A stretch of 64,000 bases of DNA from Salisediminibacterium halotolerans. Lineage in GTDB: Bacteria > Bacillota > Bacilli > Bacillales > Salisediminibacteriaceae. Below the pieces are notes generated by a model that worked only from the letters and a program-made list of their open reading frames with translations, was not told the origin of the DNA and did no database searches. Position 1 is the first letter of the stretch. Every line of letters begins with the position of its first letter. Shown here in pieces: positions 1 through 8,046 of this stretch. A program made the translations under genes and the position numbers. The stretch lies in NCBI RefSeq assembly GCF_003814815.1, contig NZ_RKQQ01000003.1, forward strand, positions 434,001 to 498,000. Reading direction: 5' to 3'.

Positions 1-15
1 CACCGCAAGCAGTTT

Positions 16-351
16 TTACGTACGCGAACTGGAGATCGTCATCGCGTCAAGATTAATTTTCGCTCCGGTTTTTTTAAGAAAATCCAGGCCGATCACACCG
101 TCTTTATGTGTATCTTCAATATACACCGTAAACGGGCTGACTTTTAGCGGCCCGATACTGATGGAGTTTAACTGCACATCTTTACCCTTCATCTCTGACG
201 GGATGCCGAGCTTATTTGCGAGCGCCGGAGAAATAGTTGTATAAAGCGCGCACGTATCAATCGTCATGTTTTCGGCTATATGGATTTCCCCTTCATAATG
301 GAAACGCATTTCTGTCAGCAGTTTTTTTTCTTCATAGCGAATGCTTTTCAT
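16..351 (-). CDS. Retropepsin-like aspartic protease-fold protein, altered active-site motif
   Basis: A 111-aa protein resembling the small retropepsin-like proteins of Bacilli. It has the family's two landmarks: the strand carrying the catalytic Asp (IDTCA, D32) and the hydrophobic GLDFL segment at residues 88-92 followed by a TGAKIN strand. The catalytic triad is normally Asp-Thr-Gly; here codon 34 is TGC, giving Asp-Thr-Cys, so activity is doubtful. No signal peptide or membrane segment is visible. Its ATG overlaps the stop of the upstream MOSC gene by 4 bp, so the two are probably translated together. The function and substrate of the family are unknown to me. Confidence 0.6.
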   Translation of the reverse strand: MKSIRYEEKKLLTEMRFHYEGEIHIAENMTIDTCALYTTISPALANKLGIPSEMKGKDVQLNSISIGPLKVSPFTVYIEDTHKDGVIGLDFLKKTGAKINLDAMTISSSRT

Positions 352-794
352 CGAGATCCCTCCTCAAAAGTCGCGGTATCGTGAATATGAACCGTTCCGC
401 TGTTTAAGATGACACCATATAAACCGCCGCGTTCATGATCAACCATCGCCTGTTTTAAACCGGGGAGCGCTTCGTCCATTCGTTCACATGGTTTTGTCTC
501 ACCGAGCAGTTTAATCTGAACTTCGCCGAGACGGAGTATTTGTCCTCTCTTGCCTTGCAAGGAGACATTTTCAGTCATGACATTGGCTCGTCTTGTTTCC
601 GGCGGCAGACGGCTGCCGAAGCGATCCATTAAATCTTGCCATACCTCCTGCTCAATCACGGTTACTTGCCGTTTCCCGCGCTGATCTGCATTATGAACAA
701 TTCCTTGATCCGCTAGAAACTCAGCGGATTTAACCGCATCCATCGGTCCGCGTTTCATCCGTTTCACCCACAGACCGGCAACCTTTCCGCTCAT
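348..794 (-). CDS. MOSC domain protein
   Basis: A 148-aa single-domain MOSC (molybdenum cofactor sulfurase C-terminal) protein. MOSC proteins bind Mo-cofactor or handle sulfur. The RRANVMTENVSL stretch (about residues 68-79) and the KPCERMD stretch, with the conserved Cys at about 103, are typical of this fold. I chose the ATG at 794 because GGGGGA lies 6 bp upstream of it; a longer start at 824 has no ribosome binding site. It overlaps the retropepsin-like gene by 4 bp and follows the cvfB-like gene after about 70 bp on the same strand. The physiological substrate is unknown; no molybdoenzyme gene is nearby. Confidence 0.8.
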   Translation of the reverse strand: MSGKVAGLWVKRMKRGPMDAVKSAEFLADQGIVHNADQRGKRQVTVIEQEVWQDLMDRFGSRLPPETRRANVMTENVSLQGKRGQILRLGEVQIKLLGETKPCERMDEALPGLKQAMVDHERGGLYGVILNSGTVHIHDTATFEEGSR

Positions 795-864
795 CGCTGT
801 TCCCCCGCTTTCAAATTGGTTCATTACTTACGTTTAATTGAAACCGAGCCGCGGTGCAGAACGG

Positions 865-1719
865 CTATTTTAAAAACGTGAATCCGTCTTGCTGTTCGAC
901 TTTGTCTTCTTTAAGGAGTTTGCCGATTGCCCGCTTAAACGCCCCTTTGCTCATGCCGAGCGAACGGTCGATTAAGTCCGGAGGCGACTGGTCGGTTAAC
1001 GGCATTTTCCCGCCTCGCCCTTCTAAGTAAGAGATGATTTTTTCTGCATCCGAGGCTTGCCTTTCTGTACGAATCGGACGAAGGGTCACGTTGACGGTTC
1101 CGTCCGTTTTTCGCTCGATAACGCGTCCGGAGACCGCTTCGCCTAAGCGGAGAACCCCGTTTGCTTCACTTTCGTGAATAAACCCGCGTATGCCTTGTTC
1201 CGAAAAAAATACCGCGCCTTCATCGAGAATCCGGTATATCTGTCCTGAAATCGCCTGGCCGTTGATATCATCTTGCGCAATATCGCGTTCTTGAAGAATG
1301 ATCTCTTCAGTGACCGGCTTGGCGACGAGTCTCTCCATTCTGTCGTATCCGAGCGTGACAAACAGACTGTCGCCGGCTTTCGGCCATTGCTGGCGCATTT
1401 CCGGCAAATCATCTTTTGATAAAAGTATGTCTTTGGTAATGCCGATATCAACAAATACTCCGGCACGCGGGTGAACGTGGACGACGTCAGCCCAATCATA
1501 TGTGTCGAGGGTGACGCCGGGTATCTGCATCGTTGCGTTTAAATTCCCTTGTTTATCTTCGTATAAAAAGACCGATACGTCCTCCCCTTTTTTGACAGGT
1601 TCGATCGCGTCGTTTGTATGAAGCAATATTTTAATCCCTTCATGGCGAAGAACGTAACCTGTTTCGATTATTTTCTCTACACGGCATTCCGTGATCATTC
1701 CTGCTTTAGCTGTTTGCAT
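865..1719 (-). CDS. cvfB: S1-like RNA-binding protein CvfB/YitL
   Basis: A 284-aa member of the CvfB/YitL family: tandem S1-like OB folds followed by a C-terminal winged helix (from about residue 235, LTDQSPPDLIDRSLGMSKG). In staphylococci and pneumococci CvfB binds RNA and influences virulence gene expression; in Bacillus its role is unclear. Length fits the family. A strong AGGAGG ribosome binding site precedes the ATG. The gene lies upstream of the MOSC and retropepsin-like genes on the same strand and may be cotranscribed with them. Confidence 0.85.
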   Translation of the reverse strand: MQTAKAGMITECRVEKIIETGYVLRHEGIKILLHTNDAIEPVKKGEDVSVFLYEDKQGNLNATMQIPGVTLDTYDWADVVHVHPRAGVFVDIGITKDILLSKDDLPEMRQQWPKAGDSLFVTLGYDRMERLVAKPVTEEIILQERDIAQDDINGQAISGQIYRILDEGAVFFSEQGIRGFIHESEANGVLRLGEAVSGRVIERKTDGTVNVTLRPIRTERQASDAEKIISYLEGRGGKMPLTDQSPPDLIDRSLGMSKGAFKRAIGKLLKEDKVEQQDGFTFLK

Positions 1720-1792
1720 GGAATCCTCCTGTTTTCTTCGATTAATTGCTACAGTCTACTATACAATGATATTGAAAAATACGAAAGAAAAA

Positions 1793-1817
1793 GCCGGAAA
1801 ACAACTGGTTTTCCGGC
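1793..1817 (-). terminator. Intrinsic terminator of ilvA
   Basis: A perfect 10-bp stem (GCCGGAAAAC / GTTTTCCGGC) with a 5-nt loop, followed on the minus strand by TTTTTCTTTC. It starts 13 bp past the ilvA stop. Confidence 0.9.
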
Positions 1818-1829
1818 ATCATCTCATGA

Positions 1830-3092
1830 TCAAATCAGCAAGTTAAACAGTTTTTGATCTTTGTTGATTTCTGTATAGTCGAAGCCGTTCTCCATCATCC
1901 GCTGCACGAGCGGCAAGTAATCGTCGCGGTCCTTTAATTCAATGCCGACGAGCACCGGCCCTTTGTCGCGGTTGTTTTTCTTCGTGTACTCAAACCGCGT
2001 GATGTCGTCGTGTTCGCCGAGAACTTTTGACATGAATTCCCTTAGCGCACCGGCGCGCTGCGGAAAATTGACGATGAAATAATGCTTATAGCCGTCGTAA
2101 ATCAGCGACCGTTCTTTAATTTCCTGCATGCGGTCAATATCGTTATTACCGCCGCTGATCACACAAACGATTGTTTTTCCTTTGATTTCATCTTTGTACT
2201 GATCGAGGGCGGCGATCGGAAGCGCACCTGCAGGCTCTGCGACAATGGCGTTTTCATTGTATAAACTGAGGATCGTTGAACATACTTTGCCTTCCGGAAC
2301 AACGCGGATGTCATCGACCACTTTCTGTGCGATATCAAACGTAATATCCCCGACCGTTTTTACCGACGCGCCGTCCACGAATTTATCGACTTGGTTGAGG
2401 CTGACAACATTGCCTTCTTCAAGTGATGTCTTCATCCCGGGTGCACCGGCAGGCTCTACGCCGACAACCTTCGTTGCCGGACTGATACTTTTGAAATACG
2501 AGCCGACGCCGCTTATTAAACCGCCTCCGCCAATACTCATAAAAATATGCGAGACAGGTTCTTCGATATTTTCGAGAATCTCCATCCCGATTGTCCCTTG
2601 GCCGGCGATCGTCCGCCGGTCGTTGAACGGATGGATAAACGACATCCCTTCTTCTTCGCGTGCGTTCATCGCTTCTTTGTATGCATCATCGAACGTATCG
2701 CCTGTCAAAATAACTTCAACGAACGGTTCGCCGAAAAATGTCACTCGCGACACTTTTTGCCGCGGCGTGGTTGTCGGCATAAAAATTTTCCCGCGCACAC
2801 CGAGCGCTTTGCACGCGTAGGCAAAACCTTGCGCGTGATTGCCGGCGCTTGCGCAGACGACGCCGTTTTGCAAGTCTTTTTCCGGCAAGCTTTGAACTAA
2901 GTGATACGCTCCGCGCAGTTTAAACGAGCGGACAACTTGTAAGTCTTCGCGTTTTAAATAGATGTTCGCCCCGTATTTTTCTGACAAAAGCGCATCTTTT
3001 TGCAACGGTGTGTTGACGACAACATCTTTTAATTTTTGGTGAGCAACAAGAATATCTTTCACCGGGATTGTTTCGTGTACGGTTCGCTCCAT
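1830..3092 (-). CDS. ilvA: Threonine ammonia-lyase (threonine deaminase), biosynthetic
   Basis: A 420-aa PLP enzyme that deaminates threonine to 2-oxobutanoate, the first committed step to isoleucine. The PLP lysine lies in RSFKLRGAYH (K58) and the phosphate-binding glycine loop is SIGGGGLISG near residue 188. A C-terminal ACT-like domain (from about residue 335, HYFIVNFPQRAGALREF) is the single-domain form found in B. subtilis IlvA (about 422 aa), rather than the double domain of E. coli. AAAGGAA precedes the ATG. It stands alone here; ilvE, the last step of the pathway, is about 23 kb away in the same window. Confidence 0.95.
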   Translation of the reverse strand: MERTVHETIPVKDILVAHQKLKDVVVNTPLQKDALLSEKYGANIYLKREDLQVVRSFKLRGAYHLVQSLPEKDLQNGVVCASAGNHAQGFAYACKALGVRGKIFMPTTTPRQKVSRVTFFGEPFVEVILTGDTFDDAYKEAMNAREEEGMSFIHPFNDRRTIAGQGTIGMEILENIEEPVSHIFMSIGGGGLISGVGSYFKSISPATKVVGVEPAGAPGMKTSLEEGNVVSLNQVDKFVDGASVKTVGDITFDIAQKVVDDIRVVPEGKVCSTILSLYNENAIVAEPAGALPIAALDQYKDEIKGKTIVCVISGGNNDIDRMQEIKERSLIYDGYKHYFIVNFPQRAGALREFMSKVLGEHDDITRFEYTKKNNRDKGPVLVGIELKDRDDYLPLVQRMMENGFDYTEINKDQKLFNLLI

Positions 3093-3191
3093 GATGCATG
3101 TTCCTTTCCGATTAATCTACCGAATTTTATGACTAATCTTAACACACTGCGCCCCTTCTGCAAACCGTCATTTTCGAAGGTTGCCGTTTAT

Positions 3192-3200
3192 TGGTATAAT
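3192..3200 (+). promoter_or_regulatory. Extended -10 promoter, HAD phosphatase/G1P dehydrogenase operon
   Basis: TGGTATAAT fits the extended -10 pattern (TGnTATAAT), 45 bp upstream of the HAD start codon. The sequence 17 bp further up (TTTCGA) is a poor -35, consistent with an extended -10 promoter. Confidence 0.5.
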
Positions 3201-3244
3201 ACATGTGTACACTTACACTTACGTTGATTGAAGGAGGAAGTTAT

Positions 3245-3895
3245 ATGACTAAAAAGTGGGCGTTTGTTTCCGATTTTGACGGAACGATCTCAAAAAAAGA
3301 TTTCTATTGGATTGTGATCGAGTCGTATTATCCTGAGGGTGAGGAATTGTATAAACAATGGAAAAACGGCGAGATGAAAGATATCGAGTTTCTATCGACG
3401 GTATTTCAAGCGACCGAGCTTTCCGTTGAAGAACTGAACGCACTCATTCATAAAATCCCGCTCGATGAAGGGGTGTTTCCGTTTATCGATGCGGTTAAAC
3501 AAGCCGGCGGTGACTTTATCATTCTCAGCGCCGGAACGGATTACTATATTCATGAGCTGATTCGTTACTATGATCTGCCGACGATCCCGGTATTTTCAAA
3601 CCGCGGTTCTTTTGAAAACGGCGGAATACAGATTTATCTCGACCATTCAGATCCGTTTTACTCCGAGCGCTACGGGATTGATAAAAAAACGGTTATTGAA
3701 GCTTTGCAAAAAGATTACGAGTTCGTTTTTTATTACGGCGACAGCGAACCGGATTCACACCCGGCGCGTTCAGCTGACCGGATGTTTGCCAAAGATAAAC
3801 TTGTGTCGATTTTGGATGAACAAAACGTCGGCTATGAACAGACAGAAACGTTTGCTGACGTTCATGAGCGGCTGAAATCTGAAGGGTGGGTATAA
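3245..3895 (+). CDS. HAD-superfamily (MtnX-like, subfamily IB) phosphatase
   Basis: A 216-aa HAD hydrolase with the DFDGT motif I (D10 and D12 as nucleophile and acid/base), a Ser/Gly-rich motif II (ILSAGTD) and motif IV YYGDSEPDSHPA. It resembles MtnX-like phosphatases, but no methionine-salvage genes are nearby, so that substrate should not be assumed. GGAGGAAG precedes the ATG at 3245. Its TAA stop overlaps the ATG of the next gene (TAATG), so it is translationally coupled to a glycerol-1-phosphate dehydrogenase. A phosphatase acting on a polyol phosphate or ether-lipid phosphate is a reasonable inference from context. Confidence 0.8.
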   Translation: MTKKWAFVSDFDGTISKKDFYWIVIESYYPEGEELYKQWKNGEMKDIEFLSTVFQATELSVEELNALIHKIPLDEGVFPFIDAVKQAGGDFIILSAGTDYYIHELIRYYDLPTIPVFSNRGSFENGGIQIYLDHSDPFYSERYGIDKKTVIEALQKDYEFVFYYGDSEPDSHPARSADRMFAKDKLVSILDEQNVGYEQTETFADVHERLKSEGWV

Positions 3896-4968
3896 TGATG
3901 AATGACGGCTTAAGCATTCCGATTCCTGATATTATGGACATTGAACCAGGTTCGTTGGCCTCGTTTTATACAAAACTGAAAGCGCGCGGAATGACGAAAG
4001 TCGGAATTTTATTCGACGAGTTTGCCGATGAGCATTACCGCAGCAGGCTGTTAGCTGCTGCTCCGGACGGGGTTGATGTTGAGGCGGTCAAGTACAGAAA
4101 TGAGCAGACCATTCATGATCTCATCAGCCGAGCATTTGAAATAGACAGGTATGATGCGATTTGCGCGATGGGCGGCGGCGCAGTGATTGATGCAGGAAAA
4201 TACATCGCATTTTCCCGCCGGACGCCGTTTATCAGTATTCCGATTTCGCCGTCCAATGACGGCTTTGCATCAAGCAACTGTTCACTTTACGTGGACGGGA
4301 AAAAGACGACGGTTCCGGCCCGTGTGCCGTACGGGATTGTTGCAGATCCCGCTATTATTGAAACAGCGCCGCGCCCGCTCGTTCTTGCCGGAGTCGGCGA
4401 TTTAATGTCGAACATCACCGCGCTATACGATTGGGAGTATGAAGCAGAGATCGGCGCAGCCACGGTCCATGCTTTTGCATCGATGCTCAGCAAAAAAGCT
4501 GTCAACAGTTTCATTCGAACGCCGATGGATGATTTATACAGCGAGGTTTTTTTGAAAGAACTGATCAGTTCGCTTGCAATGGGCGGTGTATCTACCGTTA
4601 TCAGCGGCAACAGTTCCCCGATCAGCGGAGCTGAACATATGATTTCCCACGCATTGGACAGGACAGCAAATAAGCCGCAAATGCACGGTGTTCAAGTCGG
4701 CATCGCCTCTTATCTTATGGCGCTTGTTCATGAACACCGGGCTGAACGAATGGTGAAAGTGTTTGAACGGACAGGCTTTTTTGATTACGTACAGACCTTG
4801 CCTTTAAACCGGGACGAATGGCTTTATGCGATTGAGATTGCGCCGGAGATGAAGCCGAAACGGCACACCTATTTGCATGAAGAGCGTCACCGCAACCGAG
4901 CGAAAGAGTTGCTGCATACCGATCCGGTGCTCAATCGTATATTTGCCGAATCGTCAGCGCTGGAATGA
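3895..4968 (+). CDS. egsA: Glycerol-1-phosphate dehydrogenase (AraM/EgsA family)
   Basis: A 357-aa iron/zinc alcohol-dehydrogenase-fold enzyme of the AraM/EgsA family. Members reduce dihydroxyacetone phosphate to sn-glycerol-1-phosphate, the archaeal-type lipid backbone, used in Bacillus for heptaprenylglyceryl phosphate. The NAD-binding AMGGGAVIDAGKYIA is at 91-105 and the family signature SPSNDGFASS at 118-127. Probable metal ligands are D169, H248 and H264. ATG at 3895 or 3898; a GGGTGGG lies just upstream. It is coupled to the HAD gene by TAATG. Its 3' end overlaps the convergent exonuclease gene by 15 bp, with no terminator visible between them. Confidence 0.85.
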   Translation: MMNDGLSIPIPDIMDIEPGSLASFYTKLKARGMTKVGILFDEFADEHYRSRLLAAAPDGVDVEAVKYRNEQTIHDLISRAFEIDRYDAICAMGGGAVIDAGKYIAFSRRTPFISIPISPSNDGFASSNCSLYVDGKKTTVPARVPYGIVADPAIIETAPRPLVLAGVGDLMSNITALYDWEYEAEIGAATVHAFASMLSKKAVNSFIRTPMDDLYSEVFLKELISSLAMGGVSTVISGNSSPISGAEHMISHALDRTANKPQMHGVQVGIASYLMALVHEHRAERMVKVFERTGFFDYVQTLPLNRDEWLYAIEIAPEMKPKRHTYLHEERHRNRAKELLHTDPVLNRIFAESSALE

Positions 4969-5685
4969 AGCGATGTACCGGTAAACGTCACCGAGTGATC
5001 GAAACCCGTCTTTTTTGAGCCGCTCGACGGAACAGCACCAAAGGCTGGCAGCCATTTTTGCATCTTCAAGGGCGTGATGACGGCCGTTCAGCGGAATTTG
5101 AAAAAAGCGGCAGCAGTCTTCCAAGTCTTTAAGCTGTTTTAAATCGCTGATTAAGGACGTTAACAAAACTGTATCGACGATCCGGTGCGGGAACCCGGTT
5201 TTATAAACCGACCACGTTGCCTGCTGCAAAAATGCTTTTTCATGGGCTGCATGATGAGCAGCGAGCGTTTCTTCTTTCGTAAACGAATAAAACGAATGAA
5301 GCGCATGTTTCTTTTCCGGTGCACTTTGCAGTTCTCGTTCCGAAAGGCCGGTTAACTGCTGAATCTCTTCACTGATCGGCCGGTCATGCTGGATGAGTGT
5401 ATAAAATGTTTCGTTTTCGAGCGGCCGATTGTTGCGGATCTTTTGTGCGCCGATCGATAAAATCTGATCCCCTTTTAACGGATAAAAGCCTGTCGTTTCT
5501 ATATCTACAACGGTAATATGAAGGTCATCAAACGGTACGTCCAGCGTTTTTCGCTGACGGATCTCTTTTTTTAAATGACGCAAATAGGCGATTTTTTTCG
5601 GATCCTGGCTGCCGGAACCGGGGTATATCGTTTGATCGATCAAGGAACCGGATATGTTTTTCATCCAATCAAATAACGGATTCAC
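4954..5685 (-). CDS. DnaQ-like 3'-5' exonuclease (DEDDh)
   Basis: A 243-aa protein with a PolC/epsilon-type exonuclease domain: ExoI VVDIETTG (D61, E63), ExoII around HHAAHEKAF, and ExoIII RHHALEDA (His and Asp), which together make a complete DEDDh set. About 55 residues precede the domain. I chose the GTG at 5685, which has AAGAGGTG five bases upstream; an in-frame GTG at 5694 overlaps the stop of the DUF294 gene. It is the last gene of amt-DUF294-exonuclease. Exonucleases of this type next to DUF294 proteins are a recurring pair in Bacilli, of unknown role. Confidence 0.85.
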   Translation of the reverse strand: MNPLFDWMKNISGSLIDQTIYPGSGSQDPKKIAYLRHLKKEIRQRKTLDVPFDDLHITVVDIETTGFYPLKGDQILSIGAQKIRNNRPLENETFYTLIQHDRPISEEIQQLTGLSERELQSAPEKKHALHSFYSFTKEETLAAHHAAHEKAFLQQATWSVYKTGFPHRIVDTVLLTSLISDLKQLKDLEDCCRFFQIPLNGRHHALEDAKMAASLWCCSVERLKKDGFRSLGDVYRYIASFQR

Positions 5686-5690
5686 GTGCG

Positions 5691-6614
5691 TCACCTCTTT
5701 TTACATTCATGTAAAAGCTGCTGTTCGGTTTTGCGCATGAAACGCGCGCCGTCTGTCATCCATTTTTTAACGAGCGCTGTTTCCGATTTTGTGAAATAGC
5801 CCGGGTTAATAAAATGAATACCTTCTGTTTTATCGCGCCGGCAATATTTGAGCCGCAGCTCCAGTGCTTTTTCAAACCAGCCGGGAACTTGCGGCGTGTT
5901 ACTATGTTTACCCTGCAATGCCCCGAGTCGCTCGATCGTTGACGTCGGCTGCAGATTTTCCCGGAAGGCCCATAGTCTGGCGGCGTGAACAACGGGGTAA
6001 AGCACTTGTTCTTTGAAATTAAAGGTCCCTTGATACTCCCCGTTAGACACCGTGAGGATTTGTCCGATCGCATTGATTCCGCGCTGGCGGTGAGCGGTAT
6101 TTTCAATCAGTCGTTTCATCGCGTTCGACCCCGGGGCAATCTGCTGAAATAAGCTGTTTTTAATATCATCCAGCAGCCATTTTGCGCCATACAAAGCCCG
6201 GGCATCACTGAAAATCAATAAATACCGCAGACTGCTCCAGCTGTTTTCTTCGAGCCATTCGTCAATTTGCGAAAACCAAGCGTGGTAACTTTGACACCAA
6301 GCGGCGTGATTGCTCATCACTTTTCCTTCACAGCGCGGATAACCGGCTTTTTCTAATTGATGCGTAATTTGTTCGCCGAGGTATTGGAAATATGCCTGTT
6401 CTTCGTCTTTCCCCCAAAAAATGATGCCGTGATCTTGGTCGCTTCGAACTGATTGTTCCTTCCTTCCTCCGCTTCCGGTCAAGAAAAACACAAAAGGAGC
6501 GGGGGCTCGGCCCCACGCTCGTTCTGTGATCGTCACCGCACACTCGCAAGCATTGTATGCCTGCTGATCGTGCCATTGATTTAATTGATGCTGTGACAAC
6601 GTTTCATTTAGCAT
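5691..6614 (-). CDS. DUF294-type nucleotidyltransferase-like protein (GlnD-related fold)
   Basis: A 307-aa protein with the nucleotidyltransferase motif GSGGRKEQ (residues 47-54) followed by D59 and D61. This is the DUF294 pattern, distantly related to the uridylyltransferase domain of GlnD. There is no CBS or cyclic-nucleotide domain, so this is the short form. I chose the ATG at 6614: TTGGAGC lies 6 bp upstream, inside the end of amt, and this start is one base from the amt stop. Coupling to amt and to an exonuclease suggests nitrogen or nucleotide signalling, but no substrate is known. Confidence 0.75.
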   Translation of the reverse strand: MLNETLSQHQLNQWHDQQAYNACECAVTITERAWGRAPAPFVFFLTGSGGRKEQSVRSDQDHGIIFWGKDEEQAYFQYLGEQITHQLEKAGYPRCEGKVMSNHAAWCQSYHAWFSQIDEWLEENSWSSLRYLLIFSDARALYGAKWLLDDIKNSLFQQIAPGSNAMKRLIENTAHRQRGINAIGQILTVSNGEYQGTFNFKEQVLYPVVHAARLWAFRENLQPTSTIERLGALQGKHSNTPQVPGWFEKALELRLKYCRRDKTEGIHFINPGYFTKSETALVKKWMTDGARFMRKTEQQLLHECKKR

Positions 6615-6615
6615 G

Positions 6616-7881
6616 TTATGCTCCAAATTTTTCGTCTTCACGAATATTTTCCGGGTAACCGTAACTGCCGTGTTCGCTGATATCAAGCCCCATCAGCTCT
6701 TCTTCCTCACTGACACGGATTCCGCCGAGTACGGCGCTCATTGCTTTAAGAATAATGAAGGCTGCGACGAAAGCGTAAATTCCGGAAACGGCAACGCCGG
6801 TAAATTGAACCCCTAGTTGAGCCAATCCGCCGCCGTAGAGAAGCCCGGCTTGGCCGCCGTTCATTTCTGCCAAGGCCGGTGTCGCGAAGAAGCCGGTTGA
6901 CAATGTACCCCAAATACCGGCAACACCGTGCACGGAGAGTGCGAAAATCGGATCGTCGATCTTCATTTTATCAAAGAAAAGCATGCTCAAATATACGAGA
7001 ACACCGGCGATCAACCCGATCACAACAGCTGCCCAAGTGGCGACAAAAGCGGTTGAAGCTGTAATCGCAACGAGTCCGGCCAGGGCTCCGTTAAGCATCG
7101 TCGGCACATCGGCTTTACCGGTAAGAGCCATCACCGTAAGCATGGCTGCCAATGCCCCGGCCGCTGCTGCGAGCTGCGTTGTTAAGGAAACGTAACCGAA
7201 AAAGGCACCTTCTACGCCAAGCGTGCTCCCGCCGTTAAAACCGAACCAGCCGACCCATAAAAGCAGCACACCGAGCGCGGTGTATACTTGGTTGTGTCCG
7301 GCTAAGTTGTTCGCTGAACCGTCTTTGTTGTATTTGCCGATCCGCGGTTTTAATACGATCGTTGCAGCAAGTGCGGCCATTGCGCCGGTTAAGTGCACGA
7401 CGGTTGATCCGGCAAAATCTTGCTTACCGAGTCCGGCCAACCAGCCGTCGCCCCAGATCCAGTGCGCTACGACCGGATACACAGCTGCTGAGAACAAAAC
7501 GGCAAATACGATGTAAGCAGAAAGTTTCGCCCGCTCAGCAAACCCGCCAAACGCAATTGTTAAGGCAATTGCAGCGAAGGCAAGCTGAAACATAAAATCA
7601 ACCGACCCCGCTAAACCGTCGACCTCAGATGTAAAATCACCGTAAAAGAAATCTGATAAACCTATGAATAAGTTCCCTTCGCCGTAAATAAATCCGTAAC
7701 CGACGGCCCAAAACACAAGTGAAGCAATTCCGACTGTGAAAATCGTTTTCCCGGCAATATGCCCGGCATTTTTCATGCGCGTTGAGCCGGCTTCGAGAAG
7801 AATGAATCCCCCTTGCATGAGTAATACGAGCACAAAACAGATAATGATAAAGACATTGTTCATCAAAAAGATTTCATCCAT
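6616..7881 (-). CDS. amt: Ammonium transporter
   Basis: A 421-aa Amt/MEP/Rh channel with about 11 hydrophobic segments. It carries the family pattern through LAGSVDFMFQLAFAAIAL, WVGWFGFNGGS and the His-containing FALSVHGVAGIWGT. It conducts ammonium at low external nitrogen. Unusually for an amt gene, no glnK (PII) gene follows; a DUF294 nucleotidyltransferase-like gene and a DnaQ-like exonuclease follow instead. Two TnrA/GlnR-like inverted repeats lie 64-107 bp upstream, suggesting nitrogen control. Confidence 0.95.
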   Translation of the reverse strand: MDEIFLMNNVFIIICFVLVLLMQGGFILLEAGSTRMKNAGHIAGKTIFTVGIASLVFWAVGYGFIYGEGNLFIGLSDFFYGDFTSEVDGLAGSVDFMFQLAFAAIALTIAFGGFAERAKLSAYIVFAVLFSAAVYPVVAHWIWGDGWLAGLGKQDFAGSTVVHLTGAMAALAATIVLKPRIGKYNKDGSANNLAGHNQVYTALGVLLLWVGWFGFNGGSTLGVEGAFFGYVSLTTQLAAAAGALAAMLTVMALTGKADVPTMLNGALAGLVAITASTAFVATWAAVVIGLIAGVLVYLSMLFFDKMKIDDPIFALSVHGVAGIWGTLSTGFFATPALAEMNGGQAGLLYGGGLAQLGVQFTGVAVSGIYAFVAAFIILKAMSAVLGGIRVSEEEELMGLDISEHGSYGYPENIREDEKFGA

Positions 7882-7944
7882 TTGAGATTCACGCTCCTTT
7901 TAAAAATTTGTCAGTTTTTTCAACTGATCTGATTCTCAGTATAC

Positions 7945-7962
7945 TGTCAAAATTTTCTGACA
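7945..7962 (-). promoter_or_regulatory. TnrA/GlnR-like inverted repeat (proximal)
   Basis: Perfect TGTCA...TGACA arms around an 8-bp AT-rich centre. The TnrA/GlnR consensus is TGTnAnATTTTnTnACA with a 7-bp centre, so this site is one base too long. It sits upstream of amt, a known TnrA target in B. subtilis. Confidence 0.4.
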
Positions 7963-7971
7963 CACTATTTT

Positions 7972-7988
7972 CGTCAGGTTATCTGACA
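7972..7988 (-). promoter_or_regulatory. TnrA/GlnR-like inverted repeat (distal)
   Basis: On the minus strand this reads TGTCAGATAACCTGACG: correct 17-bp length, both half-sites present, with the last base changed. It lies about 90 bp upstream of the amt start. Confidence 0.4.
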
Positions 7989-8023
7989 GACTTTTTGCCG
8001 AGCATTTTTTGTTGCACCAAAAA

Positions 8024-8046
8024 AAGCGTGCAGTTAACTGCACGCT
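8024..8046 (-). repeat. Terminator copy flanking element A (outer, T-run side)
   Basis: A 23-bp direct repeat, identical to 8417-8439. Its core is the palindrome GCGTGCAGTTAACTGCACGC. Read on the minus strand it is followed by TTTTTT, so this copy keeps the U-tract of the original terminator of the DMT transporter gene. Confidence 0.85.
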
